Position numbers and translations under genes: made by a program. Shown here piece after piece: positions 19,503 to 28,222 of a DNA stretch of 64,000 bases. Positions within the stretch are counted from its first letter, which is position 1, and the number at the start of each line of letters is the position of its first letter. Origin of the DNA: Pseudonocardiales bacterium (GTDB lineage Bacteria; Actinomycetota; Actinomycetes; Mycobacteriales; Pseudonocardiaceae); contig JAFAWY010000060.1 in assembly GCA_019241525.1 (NCBI GenBank), positions 1 through 64,000 of the forward strand, in the 5' to 3' direction. The notes below the pieces were generated by a model. The model was not told the origin of the DNA. It worked only from the letters and a program-made list of their open reading frames with translations, and did not search any database.

Positions 19503-20636
19503 ATGAAGTTCGTTGCAACTACCACCCAACCAGCAGCCAACTCCGCGCGCCGTGAATCCGGGAACATCACAACCTTCGATCCCGACGTCCGCGTGGCGGT
19601 AGTGGGCTACGGCTACTGGGGCTCGAAGCACATGCGCGTACTCAGCAGCATGCCTGGTGTCCAGGTCACCATTGTCGACCAAGATGCCGAGCGGATCGCA
19701 GAGGCTCAGAGAGCCTATCCAGCAGCAGAGGCAGCACGCCATCTCGATGAGGTGATCGGGCGAGTCGACGCTGTTGTGGTCGCGACCCCGCCATCTGCGC
19801 ATGCCCTGGTCGCGCTACAAGCACTACGAAACGGGCGGCACGCGCTGGTGGAAAAGCCACTGGCCACGACCGTCGAAGATGCCCAATCGATGGTGGATGC
19901 GGCGGCAGCCAATGGTGTGCACCTGATGGCCGGTCACACCTTCGAATACAACGCCGCGGTCTGGAAGCTCAAGGAACTCATCGACGCCGGTGAGCTCGGC
20001 CGCATCCTCTACATCGATGCAGCCCGGCTGAGCCTGGGTAAGTACCAGCGTGACTGCAACGTCATCTGGGACCTCGCTCCGCACGACATCTCGATTGCCT
20101 CGTTCCTGCTCGACGAGGTTCCCCGGACGACCTGGGTATGGGCCAAACGGCATGTCGGAAACCGTCACGCCGACGTGGCTTACCTTCGCTTGGATTTCGA
20201 GAAAGCTGCCACGCACGCGTTTGTGCATGTGAGCTGGCTGGATCCGTGCAAGGTCCGGCGGGTCACGGTTGTGGGCGACCGCAAGATGGCCGTCTACGAC
20301 GATATGTCTGACAATGAGCGTATCCGTGTATATGATATCGGCGTCGACCCGGCTGATCCCGATGACCACGGCGAATCGCACGCCATGCCGGTTTCCTACC
20401 GCACTGGCGATATTGTTTCGCCATTCATCCAGTTCAATGAGCCGCTGCTGGTGCAAGACAGCCACTTCATCGAATGCATCCGTACCGGGGCCAAGCCGAA
20501 CACTTCGGGCGAGCGTGGCCTCGACATCGTTCGAGTCTTGGCCGCTACCGACGTTGCGGAAGCCACCGGCCGCCCCGCTTTCGTCGGCAGCATCCACCCT
20601 GCTGGTGCAGAGCGCAGGCGCGAGGTGGCGTCATGA
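19503..20636 (+). CDS. Gfo/Idh/MocA-family NAD-dependent sugar dehydrogenase
   Basis: A 377-residue protein. A Rossmann motif VRVAVVGYGYWGSKHMRVL begins near residue 30. The E-K-P catalytic block VEKPLATTVEDA is near 118-129, and H-T-F-E-Y and WDLAPHDISI follow. It resembles nucleotide-sugar dehydrogenases that make a 3-keto sugar, as in the WbpB and related aminosugar pathways. The next gene is a DegT aminotransferase overlapping by four bases, so the pair probably makes an amino sugar by oxidation then transamination. About 28 N-terminal residues precede the fold; a later start is possible. Confidence 0.88.
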   Translation: MKFVATTTQPAANSARRESGNITTFDPDVRVAVVGYGYWGSKHMRVLSSMPGVQVTIVDQDAERIAEAQRAYPAAEAARHLDEVIGRVDAVVVATPPSAHALVALQALRNGRHALVEKPLATTVEDAQSMVDAAAANGVHLMAGHTFEYNAAVWKLKELIDAGELGRILYIDAARLSLGKYQRDCNVIWDLAPHDISIASFLLDEVPRTTWVWAKRHVGNRHADVAYLRLDFEKAATHAFVHVSWLDPCKVRRVTVVGDRKMAVYDDMSDNERIRVYDIGVDPADPDDHGESHAMPVSYRTGDIVSPFIQFNEPLLVQDSHFIECIRTGAKPNTSGERGLDIVRVLAATDVAEATGRPAFVGSIHPAGAERRREVAS

Positions 20637-21769
20637 CGACCACCCGTGACAGCGTCACTGTCCCGATCCCTTTCTTGGACCTCCACGGCGTCAACAACGG
20701 GCTGCGCGAGGAGTACGACCTGGCTTGGAAGACCGTGCTAGACCACGGTCATTTTGTCGGCGGCCCCGAAGTCGAGCGCTTTGAGCGCGAATTCGCGGCC
20801 TACTGCGGAACGAAGGCCTGCATCGGGGTGGCCAACGGAACCGACGCCCTGGAACTGATCCTGCGCGGTCTGGGAATCGGGGCCGGCGACGAGGTGATCA
20901 TCCCGACGAACACCTTTATCGCGACGGCTGAAGCGGTGTGCGCCACCGGTGCTCGCCCCAGGTTCGTCGATGTCTGTGCCGACACCCTGCTGATCGATCC
21001 CGCGGCCGTGCAAGCCGCGATTAACAGCTCGACGGCAGCGATCATCCCCGTGCACCTGTACGGCCAGATGGTGGATCCGGAGCCGATCTCGGCTATCGCC
21101 GCAGCGCATGGGCTGGCTCTCATCGAAGACGCCGCGCAAGCCCACGGTGCCCGGTACAACGGCATCACTGCCGGCAGTATGGGTATCGCGGCCGGGTTTA
21201 GCTTCTATCCCGGCAAGAACCTCGGCGCACTGGGGGACGGGGGCGCGGTGGTCACCAGCGACCTCGCTCTGGCCGAGACCATCCGCAGCATGGCCAATCA
21301 CGGACGCTGTGCCGCGGACCGTTACCGCCACGACCTATCAGGGCGCAACAGCCGGCTGGACACGCTGCAAGCCGCGCTGCTGTCGGCCAAACTGCCCGGG
21401 CTGGACGCCGGCAACGCGCGACGTGCTACGGCGATGGCGGCCTACCGCGAGATGTTGCCGGCGAACTGCCGGCCGGTGTCAGTGCAAGCCAACGCCCAAC
21501 CCGTGTACCACCTGGCGGTCATCGAGGTCGACGATCGCGCTGCTGTCGGTGATGCGCTCAGCGCGGCCGGCATCGGGTGGGGCGTGCATTACCCGATCCC
21601 GTGCCACCAGCAACCTGCCCTGGCGGCATTCCATGAGTCGCTGGGGGCCAGCGAAAAACTACCGGTCGCCGAACGCGCGGCCAGTCGGATTGTGTCCCTT
21701 CCCATGTCCCCGACCCTGAGCGTTGAGCAGGTTGCGCGGGTCTGTGATGTGCTCGGAGGTGTGCTGTGA
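20633..21769 (+). CDS. DegT/DnrJ/EryC1/StrS-family PLP sugar aminotransferase
   Basis: About 378 residues. ANGTDALELIL binds the PLP phosphate, PTNTFIATAEA follows, IEDAAQAHGARYNG holds the PLP-ring aspartate, and FSFYPGKNLGALGDGGAV contains the Schiff-base lysine. The C-terminal HYPIPCHQQPA is also typical. The enzyme transaminates a keto sugar nucleotide. ATG 20633 overlaps the previous stop in an ATGA arrangement, so translation is coupled. An upstream extension to 20474 is only an open-frame artefact inside the dehydrogenase gene. With the dehydrogenase it would supply an amino sugar for the repeat unit. Confidence 0.93.
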   Translation: MTTTRDSVTVPIPFLDLHGVNNGLREEYDLAWKTVLDHGHFVGGPEVERFEREFAAYCGTKACIGVANGTDALELILRGLGIGAGDEVIIPTNTFIATAEAVCATGARPRFVDVCADTLLIDPAAVQAAINSSTAAIIPVHLYGQMVDPEPISAIAAAHGLALIEDAAQAHGARYNGITAGSMGIAAGFSFYPGKNLGALGDGGAVVTSDLALAETIRSMANHGRCAADRYRHDLSGRNSRLDTLQAALLSAKLPGLDAGNARRATAMAAYREMLPANCRPVSVQANAQPVYHLAVIEVDDRAAVGDALSAAGIGWGVHYPIPCHQQPALAAFHESLGASEKLPVAERAASRIVSLPMSPTLSVEQVARVCDVLGGVL

Positions 21770-22686
21770 CGGACATGTCCAAGGTCTTCCAGTACGGGGG
21801 TGGCGACTCGAACGGACGTTCGGTGGGCCCCAAAGAGCAACTGCCGAAGACGCCGGAGATCGGTGACGTGCCACCGCAGCGTTCGGGGAGCCAGTTCGAC
21901 ATCCCCGCCGAGGAGTCAAGTGCGGGCCCAATAACGACGCGACTGGTCCTGCTGGCGTTGACGATCATCCTGCTGGGTACCGCTGCCGGGCTTGCCGCGG
22001 CCCTGGTCTTGCCGAAGACCTACGGCGCCCGCGCGGAGGTGCTCTACGCCGTCGGGCAGGAGCAGCAAAGCGGGGATCCGCTCAAGCAGGGTCGCGACCT
22101 GTCCACCCAGCTGGTCTACCTGAAGAGCCGTGCCGTGCTCGGGCCGGTGGCGACGAAGGAAGGCCGGCAGTTCAAGGACCTGGACAAGACTGTCACCGTG
22201 CAGGTCCTGGACAACAGCAACGTCATCGAAGTCGAAGCCGACGGTCCGACGAAGCTGGCCGCGTTGCAGACGCTGCAATCGGTGATGGACGGCTACATGA
22301 CGTTGATCGGCCAGCCCACGGGAGTATCCCGCAACCTTGACACCCAGCTTGCCGACGCTAAGCAGAACACCGCGCAGCTCCAAACACGGCTGCAGCAGCT
22401 GACCACTGCGGTGACGGCGGGAACCGCCACCCAAGCTGCGCTCAACGATGCGCGAGTGCAACTGACTGCATCCTTGGACCGCGAGAAGGCGATTCAGGCC
22501 CGCATCGATGAGCTGAACCTCACCGGTCAAAACGGGCCCGACGCGCAGCTGCTGACACCTCCGTACTCGTTGCCGGATCCCGTGTTCCCGCAGCCGCTGA
22601 TCGCGGCTGGCACCGGCGCACTGGTCGGCGTGATTGTGGCCGGCGTGCTGGTGGCAATGAGTGTCCGGCGCCGGACGAGGCCGTGA
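21766..22686 (+). CDS. Wzz/YveK-like polysaccharide co-polymerase without kinase domain
   Basis: A 306-residue protein. A long Gly/Pro-containing cytoplasmic N-terminus precedes a transmembrane helix at about 57-80. An extracytoplasmic domain with a coiled-coil region at about 187-258 follows, then PPYSLPDPVFPQPL just before a second helix. The Pro-rich motif before the last helix is the chain-length determinant signature. There is no kinase domain. GTG 21766 overlaps the aminotransferase stop (GTGA), with GGAGG 6 bases upstream. It should set chain length together with the flippase and polymerase that follow. Confidence 0.85.
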   Translation: MTDMSKVFQYGGGDSNGRSVGPKEQLPKTPEIGDVPPQRSGSQFDIPAEESSAGPITTRLVLLALTIILLGTAAGLAAALVLPKTYGARAEVLYAVGQEQQSGDPLKQGRDLSTQLVYLKSRAVLGPVATKEGRQFKDLDKTVTVQVLDNSNVIEVEADGPTKLAALQTLQSVMDGYMTLIGQPTGVSRNLDTQLADAKQNTAQLQTRLQQLTTAVTAGTATQAALNDARVQLTASLDREKAIQARIDELNLTGQNGPDAQLLTPPYSLPDPVFPQPLIAAGTGALVGVIVAGVLVAMSVRRRTRP

Positions 22687-22696
22687 GGCCCGGGTT

Positions 22697-24310
22697 GTGG
22701 CTGCCCCAACGGTGACAGCGCTCGACGACCTCAGAGCTCCGACCACCACGGTTCGGAACTCAGCCACTGTTGCCGGCTGGACGCTGGTCAGCAGGCTCAC
22801 GGGGTTGCTGCGCGTCGTGGTGATCGGGGCGGTACTCGGGCCGACCTTCTTCGCCAACGCCTTCCAGACCGGCTATGTCGTACCGAACATGGTGTTCACG
22901 ATGATCGCCGGGCCGGTGCTGGGAATGGTGGTGGTCCCCGGACTGGTCCACGCCGTCGGTGCCGGCGGCGTGGTACGGGGCCGGGAGGTGCTGGGCCGGG
23001 TGACGGGATGGCTGCTGGCCGTCTCGGCTGCGGTGGTCGGGTTGTTGCTGATCCTGTCGCCAGCAGTTGCCTGGACGCTCACGTTCGGGATCTCGGACCC
23101 GGCTATGCAGGATCGAGGCCTGTGGATCACCACTTCGTTGATCCTGCTTGTCGCGCCGCAGGTTCCGTTGTACATCCTGCTGCACCTGGGCATGGCCGCT
23201 CAGCAGGCCCGCGGTCGCTTTGCGCTGGCGGCGGGCGCGCAAGTGGTGGAGAACGGCGTCCTGATCCTGACGGTGCTCTTCGCTGGTTGGTACTACGGGA
23301 CCGGCCTGGAGTTCGCCCAGGTATCGGTCGGGCTGGTCCTGACGCTAGGCCTCGGCAGCACCGTGGCCGTCGCACTGCATGCGGCGCTGCAACTGTTCGG
23401 CACCGCGCGGGTGGGATTGCTGAGCTGGCCATCGATGCGCTGGCGGCATGACCCGGAGACCCGCGAGATGACCCGCAGGTTGATGCGCTCGGTGGGGGTA
23501 GCGGCCTGGCCGACCGCGGCGATGTACGTGCTGCTCGCGCTGGCCGGCACGGTGCCGGGCGGCACCTTCGTGGTGCAGCTGTCCTACTCCGTGTTCTTCG
23601 CGCTGTCCTATGTCAGTGCCCGGGCGGTGTCGATGGCGGCCCTGCCCGGGCTAGCCGACGCCGCGCATCGCGAGGACGGCGTCACCTTTGCTTCGGGGTG
23701 GCGGGAGGGCCTGTCCTACGCGGTGATCGCCAGCCTGCCGCTGCTCGTGTTGCTCGCCGTGCTGTCGGGACCAACGGCGAATCTGCTGGCCAACGGTGAG
23801 CTCAGGCATGCGAATCTGATCGGGCCTCTCGCCGCCTGCCTCGCGGTGGTGGCGGTGGCCCAACTGGTTGGTGGGGTGCATGACATCGGCCGCCGGGCCC
23901 TGTTTGCCAGGCTCGACGACCTCATCCCGAGGCGCGCCAGCGAGGTGGCGTTCGGCGTGATCGTCGTGGCCGCGGGAGTGGCACTGTTGTTTCCCACCGA
24001 CTCCACCCGCCTGGTGTGGCTGGTCGCGGCCATCCTGGCCGGTGAGCTGGCTGCTGCGGGCACGGTGTTGACCCGGGTGCGGCGCGCGATCTATCCGGAA
24101 CGATTTGTGGATGTCCGCGGGCTGATTGCTGCGCTGGTCGCCACGGTCGCACTGCTTCCGGTGGCTGCAGCAATGTGGTGGATTCAACAAGGTGATCACG
24201 GAGATCAGCTCGTCGATCTCGCAATTCTCGGCCTGGGCGGTGTGGTTGCGCTCGGGGTCTATGTCCTGGTGCTGCGTGTCGCGGTGCGACGGATAGGTGG
24301 TGGGTCATGA
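22697..24310 (+). CDS. MurJ/MviN-family lipid flippase (Wzx role likely)
   Basis: About 537 residues and some 14 hydrophobic segments. The N-terminal block SRLTGLLRVVVIGAVLGP, then ANAFQTGYVVPNMVF, is the MurJ/MviN signature. The gene lies between a chain-length protein and a polymerase, so it probably flips the lipid-linked repeat unit rather than acting as the housekeeping lipid II flippase. The frame is open from GTG 22661, inside the previous gene. I chose GTG 22697 because GAGG lies about 9 bases upstream, but the upstream start cannot be excluded. Confidence 0.85.
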   Translation: MAAPTVTALDDLRAPTTTVRNSATVAGWTLVSRLTGLLRVVVIGAVLGPTFFANAFQTGYVVPNMVFTMIAGPVLGMVVVPGLVHAVGAGGVVRGREVLGRVTGWLLAVSAAVVGLLLILSPAVAWTLTFGISDPAMQDRGLWITTSLILLVAPQVPLYILLHLGMAAQQARGRFALAAGAQVVENGVLILTVLFAGWYYGTGLEFAQVSVGLVLTLGLGSTVAVALHAALQLFGTARVGLLSWPSMRWRHDPETREMTRRLMRSVGVAAWPTAAMYVLLALAGTVPGGTFVVQLSYSVFFALSYVSARAVSMAALPGLADAAHREDGVTFASGWREGLSYAVIASLPLLVLLAVLSGPTANLLANGELRHANLIGPLAACLAVVAVAQLVGGVHDIGRRALFARLDDLIPRRASEVAFGVIVVAAGVALLFPTDSTRLVWLVAAILAGELAAAGTVLTRVRRAIYPERFVDVRGLIAALVATVALLPVAAAMWWIQQGDHGDQLVDLAILGLGGVVALGVYVLVLRVAVRRIGGGS

Positions 24311-25785
24311 CACAAACCCTCCCGCCGGGTTCTAGTTCGTCTCCCGCCCCTGGGGGGGCTGGCTCGGCTCCCGCTGTCGGCGGGTATCCACCTACCCCGG
24401 TGGTGAGCCGCTGGTTGGGGCTGGGAGCCGCCGGTTGCGCGGTGGTCGGTGGCATCCTCGCGGTCGCCGCTGGCCCGCTCATCGCGCTGGCCGCAATAGG
24501 GGTGCTGGTGCTGGTGGGGGTATTCGCTGCGGCCGTCTACCGGCCGATCTTTGCGACATACGCCTACCTCGGCACCCTGCCGCTCATCGCGGGAATCGAC
24601 CGCGGGCATCTGATTCCCCTGGTGCGGCCCAACGAAGCGCTCCTGGTGGTGCTGCTTGCCGGAGCACTGACCGGTGCTTACTTACAGTGGTGCCGGGGTG
24701 AACGGATACCGCTCCATCTCCATCAGCTCGATATTCCACTCGGCATCTTTCTGCTGGCCTCGACGGCCTGGCCACTGCTATCGATGTTGTTGCGTGGCCA
24801 GACGCTGACGAGTACCGATCTCGCTGCGGTGCTGCCGGTCTGCAAGCTCGTCGCCATCTACCTGCTGGTGCGTTTCACCGTCAGTACCGACACCCAGCTG
24901 GTGCGCTGCTTCCGGCTGATTATCTGGCCGGGCGCAGTCGTCGCAGTGATCGCAATTCTGCAAACTCTGCACTTCGGTCCGGTTGTCTCGATGCTGCAGG
25001 CGGTGTGGGTGCCGGACAGCAACTCGGCCGCACTCGCTGAGCGGGGAACAACTACCCTGGCCTCGCCGATCGCCACCGGCGACTACATCATCATCTGCCT
25101 GACTTTGATCGTTTGCTGCGGAATCCGGGGCTTGCTGGAGCGCTGGGAACGGTTGGGGTTGGGACTGGTGCTAGGTGCGGGTGTGCTCGCCACCGGACAG
25201 TTCTCCACCTGGATCTCGGCTGTGGTGGCGGCTGCGCTGATCCTGTGGCGGTTCAGTGGGGTGCGCCACAGTTCGCTGCGGTTTGCGTGGTTGGTACCGG
25301 TGGCGCTCGCGATCGGTGCGCCGGCGTTGATCGGCCGGTTGCAGGGGTTCAGTGAATTCGGCGTGCCGCGCAGTTGGATCGGACGCTGGAGCAATCTGTC
25401 GAACTTCTACCTGCCGCGGTTTGGGTTCATCAATGTCCTGATGGGCGTCTCGCCCGACTCGGTGCTGGAGGCACCCGAGAGATGGCGCGACGTCATCTAC
25501 CTGGAAAGCGGCTACCTGGAACTGCTGTGGGTTGGCGGGATTCCGCTGCTGGCCGCATTCGTCTGGCTGTCGGTCGTGGTGCTGCGCCGCGCGCGCGAGC
25601 TCATGGACGCGCCAGATAACCAACGGAGCGCCCTTGGCGCTGCTGCTTCGGCGTTGTGGGTGTGCTGGTGGTTTGTGCTCATTCTGACCGTCCTCGATCC
25701 GCATCTCACGCTGCGGGGCACCGGGGACCTTCTGTTCATGCTCATCGGAATCACCGCGGGGAGGCTAAGTGTCCAGCGGCGTTGA
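24307..25785 (+). CDS. O-antigen ligase/polymerase (Wzy-like) membrane protein
   Basis: A 492-residue protein with a Pro/Ser-rich N-terminus and about 11-12 hydrophobic segments. A large loop towards the C-terminus contains SPDSVLEAPERWRDVIYLESGYLELLW, in which the conserved acidic/tyrosine cluster precedes the next helix. This is the Wzy/WaaL superfamily topology. ATG 24307 overlaps the flippase stop (ATGA). It probably polymerises the repeat units flipped by the upstream protein. Confidence 0.85.
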   Translation: MTQTLPPGSSSSPAPGGAGSAPAVGGYPPTPVVSRWLGLGAAGCAVVGGILAVAAGPLIALAAIGVLVLVGVFAAAVYRPIFATYAYLGTLPLIAGIDRGHLIPLVRPNEALLVVLLAGALTGAYLQWCRGERIPLHLHQLDIPLGIFLLASTAWPLLSMLLRGQTLTSTDLAAVLPVCKLVAIYLLVRFTVSTDTQLVRCFRLIIWPGAVVAVIAILQTLHFGPVVSMLQAVWVPDSNSAALAERGTTTLASPIATGDYIIICLTLIVCCGIRGLLERWERLGLGLVLGAGVLATGQFSTWISAVVAAALILWRFSGVRHSSLRFAWLVPVALAIGAPALIGRLQGFSEFGVPRSWIGRWSNLSNFYLPRFGFINVLMGVSPDSVLEAPERWRDVIYLESGYLELLWVGGIPLLAAFVWLSVVVLRRARELMDAPDNQRSALGAAASALWVCWWFVLILTVLDPHLTLRGTGDLLFMLIGITAGRLSVQRR

Positions 25786-26425
25786 ACAGACACGGTTACC
25801 CGCTCGATGGGAACCGATTGCCCGGCGAGCCGTTGATCTGACGGTTGTGGTGACCGCATTGCTGGTGCTTGCGATCCCCATGCTGCTGATCGCGATGGCC
25901 GTCCGATGGAACAGTCCTGGCCCGGCGTTTTACCGCCAGCAGCGGATAGGCCGGGGTGGCAGACCGTTCACGATGTACAAGTTCCGCACCATGCGAGTGG
26001 GAGGCTCCGATGCGAAGCACCGCGAGCTCATTGCCCGCGAGCTGCGGGGCGAAGACACATCAGTGAACGGTAGCTGGAAGATCGATTGTGATCCGCGAGT
26101 CACCCGGGTTGGCAGCTTTTTGCGTCGCACCAGCCTCGACGAGCTGCCTCAGCTGATCAATGTATTGCGGGGGCAGATGTCATTGGTGGGTCCCCGGCCT
26201 TGCTTGGATTGGGAAGCGGAGATGTTCCCGGCCCGGTTCGCCGAGCGCTTCGACGTCCCGCCGGGACTCACCGGGCTTTGGCAGGTTAGTGGCCGCAGCA
26301 CGATGGGTACTTTGGAGATGCTCGAACTCGATCTCGCTTACGTGCGTGGATGGAGTTTTTGGAGCGATCTGGGGATTTTGCTGCGTACCGTCCCGGCAGT
26401 GTTAAAGGGGCACGGCGCGCGCTAA
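25769..26425 (+). CDS. priming sugar transferase (polyprenyl-phosphate glycosyl-1-phosphate transferase)
   Basis: A 218-residue protein of the bacterial sugar transferase family (WcaJ/WbaP catalytic domain). One membrane helix lies at about 22-44, then GPAFYRQQRIGRGGRPFTMYKFRTMR. The catalytic D-E-L-P-Q block [12 protein letters not shown], the phosphate-binding LVGPRP and the C-terminal GLTGLWQVSGRS follow. It lacks the extra N-terminal membrane domain of full-length homologues. It starts repeat-unit assembly by moving a sugar-1-phosphate to undecaprenyl phosphate. The start GTG 25769 follows GGGGAGG and overlaps the polymerase gene by 17 bases. Confidence 0.94.
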   Translation: MSSGVEQTRLPARWEPIARRAVDLTVVVTALLVLAIPMLLIAMAVRWNSPGPAFYRQQRIGRGGRPFTMYKFRTMRVGGSDAKHRELIARELRGEDTSVNGSWKIDCDPRVTRVGSFLRRTSLDELPQLINVLRGQMSLVGPRPCLDWEAEMFPARFAERFDVPPGLTGLWQVSGRSTMGTLEMLELDLAYVRGWSFWSDLGILLRTVPAVLKGHGAR

Positions 26426-26453
26426 CGATTGGGTTGAAAGCTGGGGGGCAGCC

Positions 26454-27047
26454 ATGACCGCAGTCGCTACGGCAAATTTCGCGATTCCGCGACTTACCCG
26501 TCGGGCCCGGGGCGCCCTGCTGACGGCGCATGTCGCGGTGTCGGTGGGGTGGCTTGGTCTCGACGGTGCGCTCGTCGCGCTGGAAGTGACTGGCCTGAGC
26601 ACCGGTGACGCCGGCGAGCGGGCCGGGATAGCCGCGGCAATGGCGGCGCTTGTGGTCTGGGTGCTGATTCCCGTGGTGTCCGCTTCGCTGATCAGCGGGC
26701 TGGTGCTGGCGCTGTCCACCCCCTGGGGCTTGGTGCGGTACTGGTGGGTCATCTTCAAGTGCGGTATCGCCGCGGTGTTGACTGCCACTGGGTTGGGGTT
26801 GATGTTGCCTCACCTGCATCAGATCATCCTGGGGGAGGCAGAGCCGGTCGGCGTCCAGTTGCTGATCGGCAGGGCGATCGCGCTGGCGCTGTTGTTGGCC
26901 GCGACCGGGGTATCGGTGGTCAAGCCGTGGGGTAAGACCCCGCACGGGCGGTCGGTGCGCGAGCATCGGCATCCGGTCAGCAGAAGTAGCGGTACAGCAG
27001 CGCGCCAGCCTGCTTCGTCACGTCATCCGGAACCGATTCACCGGTGA
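26454..27047 (+). CDS. small integral membrane protein of unknown function
   Basis: A 197-residue protein with four to five hydrophobic segments. LLTAHVAVSVGWLGLDGALVALE opens the first, and WGLVRYWWVIFKCGIAAVLT lies in the middle. The histidines in the first and fourth segments and the W-x-x-x-K pattern recall a group of uncharacterised actinobacterial membrane proteins, and I cannot name a function. GGGGGG lies just before the ATG. It follows the priming transferase by 28 bases, so it may be co-transcribed. Its last 70 bases overlap the end of the convergent acetyltransferase gene. Confidence 0.65.
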   Translation: MTAVATANFAIPRLTRRARGALLTAHVAVSVGWLGLDGALVALEVTGLSTGDAGERAGIAAAMAALVVWVLIPVVSASLISGLVLALSTPWGLVRYWWVIFKCGIAAVLTATGLGLMLPHLHQIILGEAEPVGVQLLIGRAIALALLLAATGVSVVKPWGKTPHGRSVREHRHPVSRSSGTAARQPASSRHPEPIHR

Positions 27048-28056
27048 GCAGATCGGTCAGCCCACCAAGCATCGCGCCCGCCTGCGGGTTGTTGCGGGCC
27101 TGCTCCCCGCCGGCCCGCAGGGTCACGATCCGCCGCTGCTCGGTGGCCCACTTGTCCTTGTAGGCGATCAACCCTGGCTGGTCGAGGTCGGACAACCCCC
27201 AATCGACCAGCGCGGCGTTGTGCGTTACTCCCCAGCGGATCCCGGCCCAGAAGATCGCGTCGTTCGGTCGCTTACCGAGGAATTCCTGGCGGGAGGCACC
27301 GAACTTGTAATACAGCGTGTTCGCCCAGGCGAGAAACACTGCACCGGCGATCAGTTCGTCTCCGGCGTAGGCGAGCATGGTGACGATCGCGTCGTTGGCC
27401 GCAAAGGCGTCCCAGATACGGTCAAACAGCTCGACGGGCTGGGCCAGTAGCTTGTATTTGCGTTTACGGAGCAGAACGTGCAAGTCATGGAAGTGGTACA
27501 CGGCGTCTCGGTCGGTGCGCGCCTCGACCCGGACGCCTTCGCGCTCGGAGATGGTGATGTTTCGGCGGGCGTGCTGAGACAGCCGCTGCCGGATCTCATC
27601 GATACCGGCGTCCAGCGGGGTACCGTGCCATGCCGCCGCATTGACCTGGCTAAAGCGGGAATCGGTGACCGGCACTGCGGTGTCGAAGCAGCGCAGCGTC
27701 AACGGTGCGGCCCTGGTGAGAACGCCATCGGCGAGGGCTTTGAAGTCAGCGGGATCATCGGTCAGCGGCTCCGCCCGGTCGGAGAACGGCAGGCTCGACA
27801 ACCGGTCGCCGCGGATGTCGCTGATCGGCACCCACGCCAGACCGGCGCGCGGTTGCCCGTCCCAATCAAGGCGGATACTGGCAGCAGGAGTGAACCCATA
27901 CGTGCCACATACCGCGTCGATCCACGGGGGCGAGGTGAACACACTGCCATGCGTGCCCAATGCCAGTTCACGCCACCGCGGATCATGGCGCGGATCGACA
28001 CTGACACTGTCCGCCTGCACCCCATTCACGCCGCTGACGGTACCTCGCCCCTCCAT
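26977..28056 (-). CDS. FemAB/BioF2-type GNAT acyltransferase
   Basis: About 359 residues. SSLPFSDRAEPL, the HARRNI segment, AYAGDELIAGAVFL and YYKFGASRQEFLGKRPND define a double-GNAT fold of the FemAB-like/Acetyltransf_6 class found in exopolysaccharide loci. Such proteins move an acyl or aminoacyl group to an amino sugar or peptide. The start is uncertain: the frame is open far upstream, but anything beyond about 28150 runs into the divergent gene. ATG 28077, ATG 28056 and GTG 28029 are all possible. It is divergent from the neighbouring glycosyltransferase. Confidence 0.8.
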   Translation of the reverse strand: MEGRGTVSGVNGVQADSVSVDPRHDPRWRELALGTHGSVFTSPPWIDAVCGTYGFTPAASIRLDWDGQPRAGLAWVPISDIRGDRLSSLPFSDRAEPLTDDPADFKALADGVLTRAAPLTLRCFDTAVPVTDSRFSQVNAAAWHGTPLDAGIDEIRQRLSQHARRNITISEREGVRVEARTDRDAVYHFHDLHVLLRKRKYKLLAQPVELFDRIWDAFAANDAIVTMLAYAGDELIAGAVFLAWANTLYYKFGASRQEFLGKRPNDAIFWAGIRWGVTHNAALVDWGLSDLDQPGLIAYKDKWATEQRRIVTLRAGGEQARNNPQAGAMLGGLTDLLTGESVPDDVTKQAGALLYRYFC

Positions 28057-28222
28057 TCCCGTGTGTCGTGCTCTCATGCCCGGCGTGTCGTGCTGCTGTG
28101 CACATTCAGGCTCAAGTTGAGGTCGGATATGTCCGGCGAGATAGCCCAGCGTAGGGTAAATGTGACGCAGAGGATCCGGTTCGTCGCACTCAGTGCCCGA
28201 AGGTGAACAGGGGTAATCCACG

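Noticed and set aside
19824-20597. 257-codon minus-strand frame inside the Gfo/Idh/MocA gene
   Set aside because: It lies wholly antisense to a gene with clear motifs. It is a shadow frame.
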